64,000 nt of DNA from JBCBKL01 sp963922565 (GTDB taxonomy: Bacteria; Pseudomonadota; Alphaproteobacteria; Rhodobacterales; Rhodobacteraceae): the NCBI GenBank assembly GCA_963922565.1, contig CAWUIQ010000016.1:12965-76964 (forward strand). The letters run 5' to 3'. Each line of letters begins with the position of its first letter. Within the stretch, counting starts at the first letter, position 1. Shown here one piece after another: positions 9,303 to 17,736 of the stretch. Under the pieces are notes generated by a model. It had not been told where the DNA came from, did not search any database, and was given only the letters and a program-made list of their open reading frames with translations. A program made the position numbers and the translations under genes.

Positions 9303-10008
9303 GTACGAGGTCCTTTGACGCGGAAGGAAGACGCCACCAAGGAACCCACGGCATGTGGTGATGGGTGTGGTGGTGGCCAAAGTGAAAACAGCTAAGCAGC
9401 GAGACAAGCCAGGATTGCCCAAGATTGCGTGCATTGTGCAGATCGCAAAATTCTCGCTCGTTGTGCCGGTGCGGCAGGTAGGTACCGAAGAGGAACAGTT
9501 GAACTGACGAGAGCAAGGCCGGAAGCGCCCAGAAAAGGAGAAGAGTAGAGAGGTCTACGCCGTTCGCGGCCAAGAGAAACGTCAACAAAAAGAGAGTAAT
9601 GACTTGCGACAATCCAAAATAGTGTTGGAAAAAGCCAATGTACCAGATCAAGAAATTCCGCGGTGCACTTTCGCAAAAGTCGGGATCTGCCGCGCTGCCT
9701 GAGTGCTTGTGGTGGGCGTGGTGCTGTTTGGCCAGTTTCGAGAAACGAAAACCGGCATATAGAAACAGGCAGACCGAGCCAATCAATCGATTGAACCGCT
9801 TCGCACCCGGCCAGACGGTTCCATGAATGGCATCATGCGCGACAATGAAAATGCCAACGTAGAGCCAACATTGAAACGCCACGACCAACGGCACAAAGAT
9901 TGCCGTAGATCTCCAGTCCCAAAGAAACAGGCTCCAGGCGAGGAGCGCTGCCCAGGCTCCAAGCAGGCAAAGTGCGAGCCCGACGCCAACAAAAGCATCC
10001 CGCCTCAT
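9289..10008 (-). CDS. crtW: beta-carotene ketolase
   Basis: Adds 4- and 4'-keto groups to beta-ionone rings. 239-residue membrane fatty-acid-desaturase-like protein with three histidine clusters: HDAIH (58-62), HHAHH (96-100) and HFGHHHTHHHMPW near residue 210. This is the CrtW pattern, distinct from CrtO. The start overlaps the ABC permease stop (ATGA), so the exporter and the ketolase are translationally coupled. Presence with crtZ predicts astaxanthin-type pigments. Confidence 0.94.
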   Translation of the reverse strand: MRRDAFVGVGLALCLLGAWAALLAWSLFLWDWRSTAIFVPLVVAFQCWLYVGIFIVAHDAIHGTVWPGAKRFNRLIGSVCLFLYAGFRFSKLAKQHHAHHKHSGSAADPDFCESAPRNFLIWYIGFFQHYFGLSQVITLFLLTFLLAANGVDLSTLLLFWALPALLSSVQLFLFGTYLPHRHNEREFCDLHNARNLGQSWLVSLLSCFHFGHHHTHHHMPWVPWWRLPSASKDLVHAQH

Positions 10009-11180
10009 TGGATCAGCTTTCTTTGCGTGAGGAGGATGGCGGCGCTGAAGGACAGAACTGCAACAGCGATAAGCAGCAGAAGCGGTGTCATAAGGTCGAA
10101 AAGCGAAAGTCCCCGAGTAACCACCCCATCAAACAACTCGATCGACCACGCGCTTGGAGTGAAGCCGCCAACCCATCTTAGCCAGCCTGGCATGAGGTAG
10201 AGCGGGACCATTGAGCCGCCGAGGGCCGACATCACCAGCACCACAAAAGTCGACAGGGTCTGCATTTGCGCCCGCGTGGTGCAAAGAGCAGCAAAAAGGA
10301 GGGCGATGCTTGCCACGCATGCAACCGAAACGAACGTAATGACCGTCCATGCGAGGGGCACCTCGATCCACTGCACCTCATAAACCCAGAGAGCGACGGC
10401 AAAGACGGCCAGCATCTGCAGAAAGCCCAGCGAAACCAGAAAGTAAGCCCGCCCCCAGATCGCAAATCCAATCCCTCTGCCAAACGCAAGATACCGATCG
10501 AACACGCCCGAATTCCGTTCGTCGATGAGCCCGGATGCGCCATTCATTGCCGAAAACAGAATGAACATGATTGCGATTGCACCAGCGTAATAAGATACAG
10601 CCGGATCCGCGCCGCGTGGATTGGCTCCTATCTCGGTTTGGACCAGGCGCGGTGGCAGCCGCACTTGCCGTTCTCCCCTGACAACCGCGTCTAGTCGCCT
10701 GGCTTGCTCTGTGGTGAGGTCACCGACCAGTGCAGTCCAAACCTGCCGCTCTCTGGCAAAGAACTCGGACGGTGCCGCCCTCGCGAAGTTTTCAGCAAGC
10801 TGTCGTTGCAGAACAGCTCCGGCAAGCGGCCGCGACGGATCTGTCAAAACCCGCATCGCACCTGCTTCCGACGTTTGTTGACCACCTTCGATGATCAGGC
10901 CCGCATCGATTGCGCCAGACGCCAAGGCAAGCAATAGCGCGTCTTCCGACGAATAATCTCGTCGATGTTCCAAGGCGACTGAATCAACCACTCGTTCCAT
11001 GGACGGACTATCGGCGAGACTAAGGATGCCAACCTTCATGTCGGGTGTGTCTTGGGCGGTCGCCGAGAATATCTCCGCGAAAACCATGAAGATCGCGGCA
11101 GGCAGGAGAAACATCATAAGAAGACCTACCCGGTCGCGCCAAAGAGTTCGGGCGAGGACAATAAGGACCGTTATGGACAT
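10005..11180 (-). CDS. ABC-2 type exporter permease inside the carotenoid operon
   Basis: 391-residue permease. One transmembrane helix lies near the N-terminus (about 18-37), followed by a large soluble, probably periplasmic, domain (about 45-205), then five hydrophobic segments (from YYAGAIAIMFILF to LLLLIAVAVLSFSAAILL). This is the layout of ABC-2 exporters of the YhiH/YbhR and drug-efflux type. The start lies within the ATPase gene 3' end (10-base overlap) and the stop overlaps the crtW ATG. The substrate cannot be read from sequence; the position between crtE and crtW suggests a carotenoid, a precursor or a protective lipid. No comparable gene is part of the classic crtWZYIBE clusters I know. 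Confidence 0.85.
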   Translation of the reverse strand: MSITVLIVLARTLWRDRVGLLMMFLLPAAIFMVFAEIFSATAQDTPDMKVGILSLADSPSMERVVDSVALEHRRDYSSEDALLLALASGAIDAGLIIEGGQQTSEAGAMRVLTDPSRPLAGAVLQRQLAENFARAAPSEFFARERQVWTALVGDLTTEQARRLDAVVRGERQVRLPPRLVQTEIGANPRGADPAVSYYAGAIAIMFILFSAMNGASGLIDERNSGVFDRYLAFGRGIGFAIWGRAYFLVSLGFLQMLAVFAVALWVYEVQWIEVPLAWTVITFVSVACVASIALLFAALCTTRAQMQTLSTFVVLVMSALGGSMVPLYLMPGWLRWVGGFTPSAWSIELFDGVVTRGLSLFDLMTPLLLLIAVAVLSFSAAILLTQRKLIQ

Positions 11181-12076
11181 GTCAGATCTTTGATGTGGTG
11201 ATGATAAAGCGTTTGCAGGCTGGGCTGCTCAAAACCGGCGCGACGCAACGAACCGAGTGAATTCGACATCTTGGAGACAACCTCCAAGGCCCGATCATGT
11301 GGCAGGATCGCCTCGACCCGGTTATCTGCACATTCATGCAAGCCAAGCTGTGCCAGTCGCTTGCGATCATGCGCACTTGCAGCTTCCTGTGTCTCGACCG
11401 AGACCACGTACTGTCCGTCAAACGCGTGATGCATCAGCTGCGGAATGGCCCCTTGCGCGAGGCAGCGTCCGTTTTTCAACAACACCGCATGCGAACAAAC
11501 CGCCTCTGCTTCGGCAAAGTCATGTGTCGTCATGAGTATTGCCGTTCCGTCGGCCGCGAGTTGCCGAAGGACGTCTTGCAGACCTTCTCGTGCAGCTTTG
11601 TCCACGCCGACTGTCGGTTCGTCCAGAATGAGGAGAGCCGGGTTGTTGAGTATGGCAACCGCGACGTTGACGCGTCGTTGCCAACCGCCTGAAAGGTCCG
11701 AAACACTCTGGTTGCTGCGATCTCTGAAGCCTAGGGCATTCGTGACGGCTTCCACTCTCCGCTTTACGTCATACCGTGAAAGCCCGGCGAGTTTTCCGAA
11801 AGCGACGAGGTTTTCGCGGATGGTCAGTGCCGGGAATAGGGCGATCTCTTGCGGCACAAAACCGACACCGGAGGGCGCAACGAAAACCTGACCCCGACTG
11901 GGCCGTATTCGGCCAAGGATTGTCCGTATCAGAGTTGTCTTACCGGCCCCGTTCGGCCCCAAGAGCGCATGCACCTCGCCTTCCCGAATGGAGAGAGAAA
12001 GGTCGGAGAGCACCTCGGTTTTTTCGTATGTGACGGAAACGTGGGACAGATCCAGTACCAAATCCGAAAGCGACAT
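11171..12076 (-). CDS. ABC transporter ATP-binding protein inside the carotenoid operon
   Basis: 301-residue nucleotide-binding subunit. Walker A GPNGAGKTT (40-48), Q-loop near VPQE, signature LSGGWQRR (128-135), Walker B LLILDEP (148-154), and H-loop TTHD. The C-terminal 90 or so residues after the ATPase core form an extension common in CcmA/YbhF-like exporter ATPases. It overlaps the permease by 10 bases and lies 14 bases downstream of crtE. The partner is clearly the adjacent ABC-2 permease. Direction is export by family. Substrate unknown. Confidence 0.9.
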   Translation of the reverse strand: MSLSDLVLDLSHVSVTYEKTEVLSDLSLSIREGEVHALLGPNGAGKTTLIRTILGRIRPSRGQVFVAPSGVGFVPQEIALFPALTIRENLVAFGKLAGLSRYDVKRRVEAVTNALGFRDRSNQSVSDLSGGWQRRVNVAVAILNNPALLILDEPTVGVDKAAREGLQDVLRQLAADGTAILMTTHDFAEAEAVCSHAVLLKNGRCLAQGAIPQLMHHAFDGQYVVSVETQEAASAHDRKRLAQLGLHECADNRVEAILPHDRALEVVSKMSNSLGSLRRAGFEQPSLQTLYHHHIKDLTCP

Positions 12077-12090
12077 CGACGGAACGGCCT

Positions 12091-13002
12091 CTATGCTGCG
12101 TCATACACAGGTGAGAAGATTGACCTCAGTTTCGAGGCATCGAAGCCGGCGGAAGCGAAACACTTTTCTGCGCGCGCCAAGCGATTCAGGAGATGGGTCC
12201 AGGACCTTCTCACGCCGACCCGATTGACGACATTCGATTTGTCCTTATCAGCGCCGACCGTCTTGCCGGTTTCGCTTTCCGTGGATGTGGCATCTTTGAT
12301 GTCATCATAAATCTGAAAGGCCAATCCAAGATGTACGGCAAAATCGGCGAGGCACTCCCTTTCCCGGCGCCCTAGATCCGCCACTTCGGCACTCATGTTG
12401 ACAGCGGCGACAAACAGAGCCCCAGTCTTCAGGGCGTTGACGACCTCTGCCGAGACAAGCGACGTCGCACTGTGGTCAAGATCAAGTACTTGTCCGGTAG
12501 CCATCCCTTCCGCTCCGATGGCAGAAGACAATTCCTGAACAAGTACGGAAGACTGCGCAGATGGAACCGGCAATCTGGCAAGAACCTCGAAGGCCAAAGA
12601 AATCAACGACACGGCAGCGAGGATCGCAACTGATTGCCCAAAGACGAGATGCGTTGTTGCTCGCCCGCGCCGCAGTTGCGCATCATCCATGCAGGGCAAA
12701 TCGTCCAATATCAGCGAAGCTGCGTGGATCATTTCAACGGCGCACGCGATATCCACCGCGGTTTCATTATGACCAGCGATTTCGATGACCAACTTGGGGC
12801 GGGTCCGCTTTCCGGGAGCGAGCGCGGCGTAGCGCATGGCAGCCTGTAATGGCGTCGCGCTGCAGGAGGAGGTGAGCCACTCGTCAAGACGCGCTTCGAA
12901 ATCGTTGTCTGGCTTGTCCTTATCTCGCTCTGTCTCAAGGGAGGTTGGGACAACCGCGACTTTCGCTTTCATTGCTTGTCGCGGGTTTTCGCGAATGGTC
13001 AT
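12091..13002 (-). CDS. crtE: geranylgeranyl diphosphate synthase
   Basis: Trans-prenyltransferase that makes the C20 precursor of phytoene. 303 residues from the ATG at 13002, which has AAGGA nine bases upstream; the frame stays open a little further but lacks a better start. First aspartate-rich motif DDLPCMDD (100-107), with the two-residue insert typical of type II GGPP synthases, and second motif DDIKD (233-237). KRTRPKL (66-72) binds diphosphate. First gene of the operon. The tandem repeat at 13068-13100 lies 65 bases upstream. Confidence 0.92.
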   Translation of the reverse strand: MTIRENPRQAMKAKVAVVPTSLETERDKDKPDNDFEARLDEWLTSSCSATPLQAAMRYAALAPGKRTRPKLVIEIAGHNETAVDIACAVEMIHAASLILDDLPCMDDAQLRRGRATTHLVFGQSVAILAAVSLISLAFEVLARLPVPSAQSSVLVQELSSAIGAEGMATGQVLDLDHSATSLVSAEVVNALKTGALFVAAVNMSAEVADLGRRERECLADFAVHLGLAFQIYDDIKDATSTESETGKTVGADKDKSNVVNRVGVRRSWTHLLNRLARAEKCFASAGFDASKLRSIFSPVYDAA

Positions 13003-13067
13003 TCTCTGCGATCCTTTTTTGCATCTCAACCTCAAGAAGCCCTCGACGCTGCGGTCGCCAATGAAAA

Positions 13068-13100
13068 TGCACCGATGACCCGCTATTGCGCACGAATGGT
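13068..13100 (-). promoter_or_regulatory. tandem LytTR-type operator upstream of crtE
   Basis: Minus-strand half-sites ACCATTCGTGCG (distal, 13089-13100) and GTCATCGGTGCA (proximal, 13068-13079) are set 21 bp apart and end 65 bases before the crtE ATG. The distal copy matches the LytTR nonamer pattern at 8 of 9 positions. The rest of the 350-base gap 13003-13352 has no gene I can support. An inverted repeat, GGGAGAG-CCAGC-CTCTCCC, sits at 13298-13316 without a T-run. Confidence 0.75.
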
Positions 13101-13352
13101 TGTGTTCGCCGAGACGCGGGCCTTAAACGTTGAAGACGCCATAGAACTTCCTGAAGGTTCCGGAACGCAGTGGCGGGGCAATGCCGCCGTCCGCCTCGGC
13201 ACCTGCAATCACAACATCAGCGACACTGCCCGACCAATTCCGATAGCAAGATCACACTGTTTGAGCGTGTCCTTCCTGAATACCTCGTACCGATGGGGGG
13301 AGAGCCAGCCTCTCCCTCGTCGACGCCGGAATGAAACGGACGAACCTGGATT

Positions 13353-13985
13353 TCAGAACTTGATTGAAGCTCCGATTATGAGATCGACAGTCTCGTAATC
13401 CGCTGAAAGCGTGCCGCCGGATCCCGTCAGGGTCTGGCTTCCTAAATCGAAATACCGAACCTCGCCCGTCACGGTCCATCGCTCTGAGATTGGGTACTCC
13501 GCACCAATCATAAGTTGGTATCCGAAGTCGCCGCTGTCGTCATACTCGCCTGGGGCGCCACCGCCGCTGACGTCAAAGTCGATCTCGGTAACGTATGCCA
13601 ATCCTGCGCCGACATATGGTGTCACCCGACCCCCGGCTATCGGTGCAAAATGGTAGTAACCGTTGAGCGCCAGTGTGGTAGAGGCAAAGTCGCCGGTGAT
13701 ACCTGCCGACCCGTCCGCTTCCCCCGTGCGGTAGGCAAATTCAAGCTCCGAGCTGAAGCGGCTGCCTGCGTAATCATATCCCACGGCCCCGCCGACAACC
13801 TGTCCGGTGTCGAAGCCTGAGTTGCCGGTCGCGATCCCGGAAAGGTCCGTGTCAGACAGAAACGAAAGACCACCAAACGCTCGAATGTAAAATCCGCCCT
13901 GGGAAGGGTCAGCAGCTGCAGGCATACCCAAGCAGACAAAAAGAGCAGTCCCGAATGCTGTTCGGGTTAACAACGACTTGGCCAT
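13353..13985 (-). CDS. outer membrane beta-barrel protein (OMP_b-brl type)
   Basis: 210-residue precursor. It has a Sec signal peptide ending near AAADP (about residue 26), then alternating amphipathic strands rich in G, Y and aromatic residues, such as GGFYIRAFGG, TPYVGAGLAYV and GEVRYFDLGS. The last residue is Phe (GASIKF), the usual outer membrane assembly signal. The size fits a small eight-stranded barrel of the OmpA-N/OmpW/Opa type. AGGAAGGA lies 10 bases before the ATG. A strong LytTR-type tandem site lies 90 bases upstream. It stands just before the carotenoid operon in the same direction. Function unknown: structural, adhesion or small-molecule passage are all possible. Confidence 0.85.
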   Translation of the reverse strand: MAKSLLTRTAFGTALFVCLGMPAAADPSQGGFYIRAFGGLSFLSDTDLSGIATGNSGFDTGQVVGGAVGYDYAGSRFSSELEFAYRTGEADGSAGITGDFASTTLALNGYYHFAPIAGGRVTPYVGAGLAYVTEIDFDVSGGGAPGEYDDSGDFGYQLMIGAEYPISERWTVTGEVRYFDLGSQTLTGSGGTLSADYETVDLIIGASIKF

Positions 13986-14075
13986 AACAGTGGTCCTTCC
14001 TGATCGTGGGTGAGTGCATGCCGAGCAAGCGATGAGAGCACAGTTCGAGCCTGAACGCCTTTTTTCAAAGCGGAT

Positions 14076-14108
14076 TGCACGGATGGCTTGCCTCAGTGCA
14101 CGAACGGT
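14076..14108 (-). promoter_or_regulatory. tandem LytTR-type operator upstream of the outer membrane protein gene
   Basis: Minus-strand half-sites ACCGTTCGTGCA (distal, 14097-14108) and GCCATCCGTGCA (proximal, 14076-14087), with starts 21 bp apart. The first nine bases of the distal copy, ACCGTTCGT, match the published-style LytTR pattern [TA][AC][CA]GTTN[AG][TG] at every position. The proximal end is 90 bases upstream of the gene's ATG. Confidence 0.78.
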
Positions 14109-14180
14109 CGCGACAAATTCCTTGAAGGAGTAACAAGAATCTGGATGGCGAGCGCATCGCTCAGCCGGTGAATGAAGTAC

Positions 14181-15050
14181 CTAGGTGCTGACCCGTCGTG
14201 CCGCTTTAAGCGCGGAACGATAGCTGCGGCTGACCGGCAGGGTTAGGCCTCCAATCATCTGACAGGCTACGCGGCCATCGCGAGTGATAACTTCGTCGAT
14301 CTGATCAAGGGCCACCCAGTGCGATCGATGCACCTGCATTCCATGCTGGTCCTGCAGAATGTCGACCGCACGACCGAAGGGAAATAGGATCAATGTATCG
14401 CCCGCAGTCGTGTAGACACGCAGGTAATGAAGCTCGGCAGAAAGGGCGACAAGCTGGCGGCCGAGCCGGCCGGGTACCCGCGACCAGAATTCGGCTTCGG
14501 CGTCTGAAACCTTGTCGTTTTTCTTTGGCAGCGGGTCGTCCAGGGCCTGGGTCGGAACACCAGCTCTTTCAAGTTGCAAAAGGCTCGGCGCATTAATCAG
14601 GCTCCAGATCAACACCAGAGGCACGAAGAAGTGTGCAAGTTCCGATCCCAGCCGGATCAACAGCGGGTCTTCATCAGCGTCAAGCGCGCCCTCGCCAGCA
14701 AGAAGACTGTCGATCCCAAGCGCAATGGGCGCAAAGACAAGTGAGGCAATCATTGCCGATAGCATGACCTGTGCGATCCCAGGAAGCGCGGATACCCGCT
14801 CGATCCGGCCAAGTGCCGCTTGCGTGAGGGCTAACAAGGCAAGCGCCGGTATGACATGAGCAGCCCAAAAGCCCATCCTGTTCAGGGTGCCTAAACCCTC
14901 GGACGCGCTTGGTCCGATTGATGTCAGCCCGATGGTCAATCCGACAGCGCAGAGAACCAGGTAAGGAAACCAGCCCATGGATGATGCGCGTGCGGTGCCC
15001 TGCCCTTCTGTGGCAGACACGGCTGCATCTTTGTGGTCGTCGTCTTTCAT
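14181..15050 (-). CDS. membrane-anchored LytTR family transcriptional regulator
   Basis: 289 residues. Four predicted transmembrane helices (about 27-45, 60-80, 93-115, 136-155) are followed by a linker and a C-terminal LytTR DNA-binding domain (about 188-286). Hallmarks are LHYLRVYTTAGDTLI (208-222), HRSHWVALDQI (241-251) and LPVSRSYRSALKAA (271-284). No receiver domain is present, so it is not a standard two-component regulator. I chose the ATG at 15050 because it overlaps the upstream gene's stop (ATGA). The coupled seven-helix protein is the obvious signalling partner or antagonist. LytTR proteins bind direct repeats about 21 bp apart, and five such sites occur near neighbouring genes, including its own operon. 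Confidence 0.9.
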   Translation of the reverse strand: MKDDDHKDAAVSATEGQGTARASSMGWFPYLVLCAVGLTIGLTSIGPSASEGLGTLNRMGFWAAHVIPALALLALTQAALGRIERVSALPGIAQVMLSAMIASLVFAPIALGIDSLLAGEGALDADEDPLLIRLGSELAHFFVPLVLIWSLINAPSLLQLERAGVPTQALDDPLPKKNDKVSDAEAEFWSRVPGRLGRQLVALSAELHYLRVYTTAGDTLILFPFGRAVDILQDQHGMQVHRSHWVALDQIDEVITRDGRVACQMIGGLTLPVSRSYRSALKAARRVST

Positions 15051-15880
15051 GCGCTGATCAGGGGTGTGCCCTGCAAAGCCGTTAGGAAAACCATGGCTGT
15101 GAAGCTCGCATAAAGAAGGGCCACGATCCACACCACGCGTCCCGATAGATCAAGCCGTTCGGCTAGCAGCCCAAATGCTGGCAGCGCCTGCATCGCATGT
15201 AGCGCGAAGAAATGGGGCGCGCGAAGGTCGCCGACTTCCATGGACCAGCCAAAGATCGGCAGCCGTGCAGCACCATCCGAGGGCACGCCGATGTAGCGAC
15301 TACCATTCTCCGCCAGCGCGCCAGCCACCCAGAACGTCAGAACGACAGATGCAAGAAACCCCAAGACGATGCTCAACCTTAGGCGCCGATCGAAACGTGC
15401 CTCCCTGTCCGCCCAAACAACAAGCCCCAGCAGCCCAACCGTCAGCATCAACGCCGTAGCGCCCATACCCATAAGGCCGTACATCAGCTCGTGAAACGGC
15501 GTCGTGTCGTTGAAATGCGAATGTTCCTGTCGCGCGGCCTGAGCGCTGATGTAGGCCATCTCAAAGAAAAAAGCGGCGGCGGAAGCGGCAGCAAAAACAA
15601 CGAGACCCCAACTCCTCCGCCATAGAGATGACAGCCTTGTTGCAGCCCAAGCGAGTGTCGCGAACAGGGCTGCGAATGAAACGGCGAACTTGAAGGGCTT
15701 CAGCCAAACGGGTTCCCCGTCGATGGTTCTCCCGTCAAGCAGCAACGTCCCAAGTGTCAGGAATGTCATCCCAATGGCTGCGAGGGCAAGGCGTTCAAAC
15801 CACCTCGCAGCGTCGATAGGGGTCGGCACAGTCAGGATATCGGTCGCCGATCTTACTGTTCGAGGTCGAATGGCAAACAT
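15047..15880 (-). CDS. seven-helix membrane protein coupled to the LytTR regulator
   Basis: 277 residues with seven hydrophobic segments (about 29-48, 63-82, 91-113, 130-157, 169-190, 222-240, 247-270). I do not recognise a named family. Histidines fall in or near membrane segments (FHELMYG at 129-135; PHFFALHAMQALP at 222-234), which could bind a metal, heme or another ligand (speculative). The stop overlaps the LytTR start by ATGA, so the two are made together. Its promoter holds one of the five tandem repeats. By analogy with LytTR systems in which a membrane protein controls the DNA-binding partner, it may be the sensor. This is inference. Confidence 0.7.
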   Translation of the reverse strand: MFAIRPRTVRSATDILTVPTPIDAARWFERLALAAIGMTFLTLGTLLLDGRTIDGEPVWLKPFKFAVSFAALFATLAWAATRLSSLWRRSWGLVVFAAASAAAFFFEMAYISAQAARQEHSHFNDTTPFHELMYGLMGMGATALMLTVGLLGLVVWADREARFDRRLRLSIVLGFLASVVLTFWVAGALAENGSRYIGVPSDGAARLPIFGWSMEVGDLRAPHFFALHAMQALPAFGLLAERLDLSGRVVWIVALLYASFTAMVFLTALQGTPLISA

Positions 15881-15944
15881 GGCAGCACTCCCTGATTTCT
15901 ATGCGTTGCCAGATGCGTCGCCGTGTTTCGTCGACCAGCAAATC

Positions 15945-15977
15945 TGCATGAGCGACCCGTTCAGCTGCACCAACTGC
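15945..15977 (-). promoter_or_regulatory. tandem LytTR-type operator upstream of the seven-helix/LytTR operon (autoregulation)
   Basis: Minus-strand half-sites GCAGTTGGTGCA (distal, 15966-15977) and GTCGCTCATGCA (proximal, 15945-15956), with starts 21 bp apart and ending 64 bases before the ATG at 15880. The distal copy fits the LytTR nonamer pattern at 8 of 9 positions. The element sits directly after the stop codon of the upstream hydrolase gene, so it is within the short 98-base spacer. Confidence 0.75.
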
Positions 15978-15978
15978 T

Positions 15979-17736
15979 CTATTGGGCATCCAAGTCGAAC
16001 GGCAAGTCGATGTAAGAGGCGCCCATGTCAGACGTCGCCACCGTGATCACCGCAGCATCCAGCTGACTGCTTTCGAAAATTGTAAGACCCGTCTGGGGAT
16101 TCCGGTCCCATGCCGGAAAATCAGAGCCGGCAATCATGACCGCAAGACGATGTCCTCCTCTGAGATGGTGGCGAATATTGCCCATATCGAATGCCACGCG
16201 TGTTGGCTTACCTGGGGAAGCGGATGCCATACGAAGGTGATCAGAAAGGATGAGTGTGGCATCGCCGCCCGGCGCCATGTCCAGCAAACGAATACTCACG
16301 TCAAAGCTCGGAGCATCACTCGCCACCATTATCTTTCCCCGGACCGAACCTGACAGCACACGGCTGTACTCGACAGGTTTTGCCCTAAAGGTCAGCGTAT
16401 CTGAACGCTCGATCAGGTCTGACTGATCGAGCGTGCCCGACGGGGCCAAAAGGTAACGACCGCCCCGCGTCGGTACCGGATGGGACGGATCGCTGAGAAA
16501 CTCCGCATCAGCACTATCACTCGCGACCAACGACAAACGGTTGTCTGTGAAATAAAGCCGCTCGGTCACACCGGACAAGCCGTCGAGCAACTCGGACGTC
16601 TTGAAATCCGGCGCCCCTTGTGTCGCAGCCTTGACGATCGCGCGCGCCGGTCGTTCCGCGTCCTTTAGCCAGTGGTCGAACCACGACAACATACGCGGTT
16701 CGGGATAGATGCGCGGGTTGTCGATTTCATAATGCGTGCCGTTGAGGATCAGTAACTCACGCGGGACGTCTCGCTTTTCAAGATCCGCAAAAAGGGCCAT
16801 CGTGCTCTCAGCGAAGGTATCCTGCCAAAGCGTCACCACAGACGTTGGGACGTCAATCCTTCCCAAAACGGATGTTTCCGTTCGATAGGTCTCTAACGTG
16901 ATCGCATCTCGCAGGATCGACCAATAGGGCATCAGGCGGTCTAGCTCGGGAATCTCGGCCATCGGTACTGCGCGCCAAGCCTCCGAAGATAGCGGATCTT
17001 CGAGTCCGTCATTCAGCGCCTGAACATATCGACCAATCGCCAAGACGAGTTCTGCTTTATCGGCCGGGCTGATCCCGCGCTCCGAAATGTGGCTTTCGCT
17101 GACATCAAATGCCAGAACTCCTCCCTGCAGCAGCAGGGACTCAGTTCTGAGCGCCCCGTCGCGCGGTGCCATGTCCATGCCAAACGGGTCCCCAGGTGCT
17201 GCTTGCAAAAAAAGAGCGTCCAAAGATGGCGGCCGTTCGGCCGCTGCAAGTGCAGCACTAAAGCCCACGGCACTATCACCGAACAGACCAATTCTCCCGT
17301 CGCTCCAAGATTGGTCATTGACCCATTCGATGAGGTCGTAGCCATCCAGACCGTCGTCTCGCCATGACCGGTCGATACCGTCAGAACCATTGCGACCCCG
17401 CGTATTCTGAATGACAAGCGCATAGCCATTTTCGGTAATCAGCGGCCAGCCCGCATGAATGGCGGCCTCGTCATCGTCGTTGTCGTCACCCGGTTTGTAG
17501 TCGGCGACGGTCATACCGCTCTCGAAGAGCTCTCCACCGATAGGTGAAACCGGCGGGCCGTATATGGTTCGGGCCACAAGCGTCGGAAAAGGGCCGTCGC
17601 CATCCGGCAAGTAGACCAAGGTCGTCAATGACGCACCATCGCGCATCTTCACCGACAGGTGTACTGGCTCTGCCTCAATCAGCATTGGAGTGAGCGTTGA
17701 AAAGCTCGCCACGAGCACAGCTGAAACTGGTCTCAT
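15979..17736 (-). CDS. secreted S15/CocE-NonD family alpha/beta hydrolase
   Basis: 585-residue precursor with an N-terminal signal peptide (about 1-22). The X-Pro dipeptidyl-peptidase/CocE fold follows: VYLPDGDGPFPTLVARTIYG (41-60), an oxyanion-side NTRGRNGSDG (111-120), and nucleophile elbow GDSAVG with Ser155. A catalytic-His candidate lies in LNGTHYE. The C-terminal jelly-roll domain includes the usual GNIRHHLRGGHRLAVMIAGSDFPAWDRN. Enzymes of this family cleave acyl, ester or peptide bonds; the substrate is not predictable. AAGGAG lies upstream of the start. A LytTR-type tandem site lies 69 bases upstream, placing the gene in the same proposed regulon. Confidence 0.88.
   Translation of the reverse strand: MRPVSAVLVASFSTLTPMLIEAEPVHLSVKMRDGASLTTLVYLPDGDGPFPTLVARTIYGPPVSPIGGELFESGMTVADYKPGDDNDDDEAAIHAGWPLITENGYALVIQNTRGRNGSDGIDRSWRDDGLDGYDLIEWVNDQSWSDGRIGLFGDSAVGFSAALAAAERPPSLDALFLQAAPGDPFGMDMAPRDGALRTESLLLQGGVLAFDVSESHISERGISPADKAELVLAIGRYVQALNDGLEDPLSSEAWRAVPMAEIPELDRLMPYWSILRDAITLETYRTETSVLGRIDVPTSVVTLWQDTFAESTMALFADLEKRDVPRELLILNGTHYEIDNPRIYPEPRMLSWFDHWLKDAERPARAIVKAATQGAPDFKTSELLDGLSGVTERLYFTDNRLSLVASDSADAEFLSDPSHPVPTRGGRYLLAPSGTLDQSDLIERSDTLTFRAKPVEYSRVLSGSVRGKIMVASDAPSFDVSIRLLDMAPGGDATLILSDHLRMASASPGKPTRVAFDMGNIRHHLRGGHRLAVMIAGSDFPAWDRNPQTGLTIFESSQLDAAVITVATSDMGASYIDLPFDLDAQ

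Noticed and set aside
13298..13316. GGGAGAG-CCAGC-CTCTCCC as terminator after the outer membrane protein gene
   Set aside because: Seven-pair stem but no T-run; recorded only as an inverted repeat.
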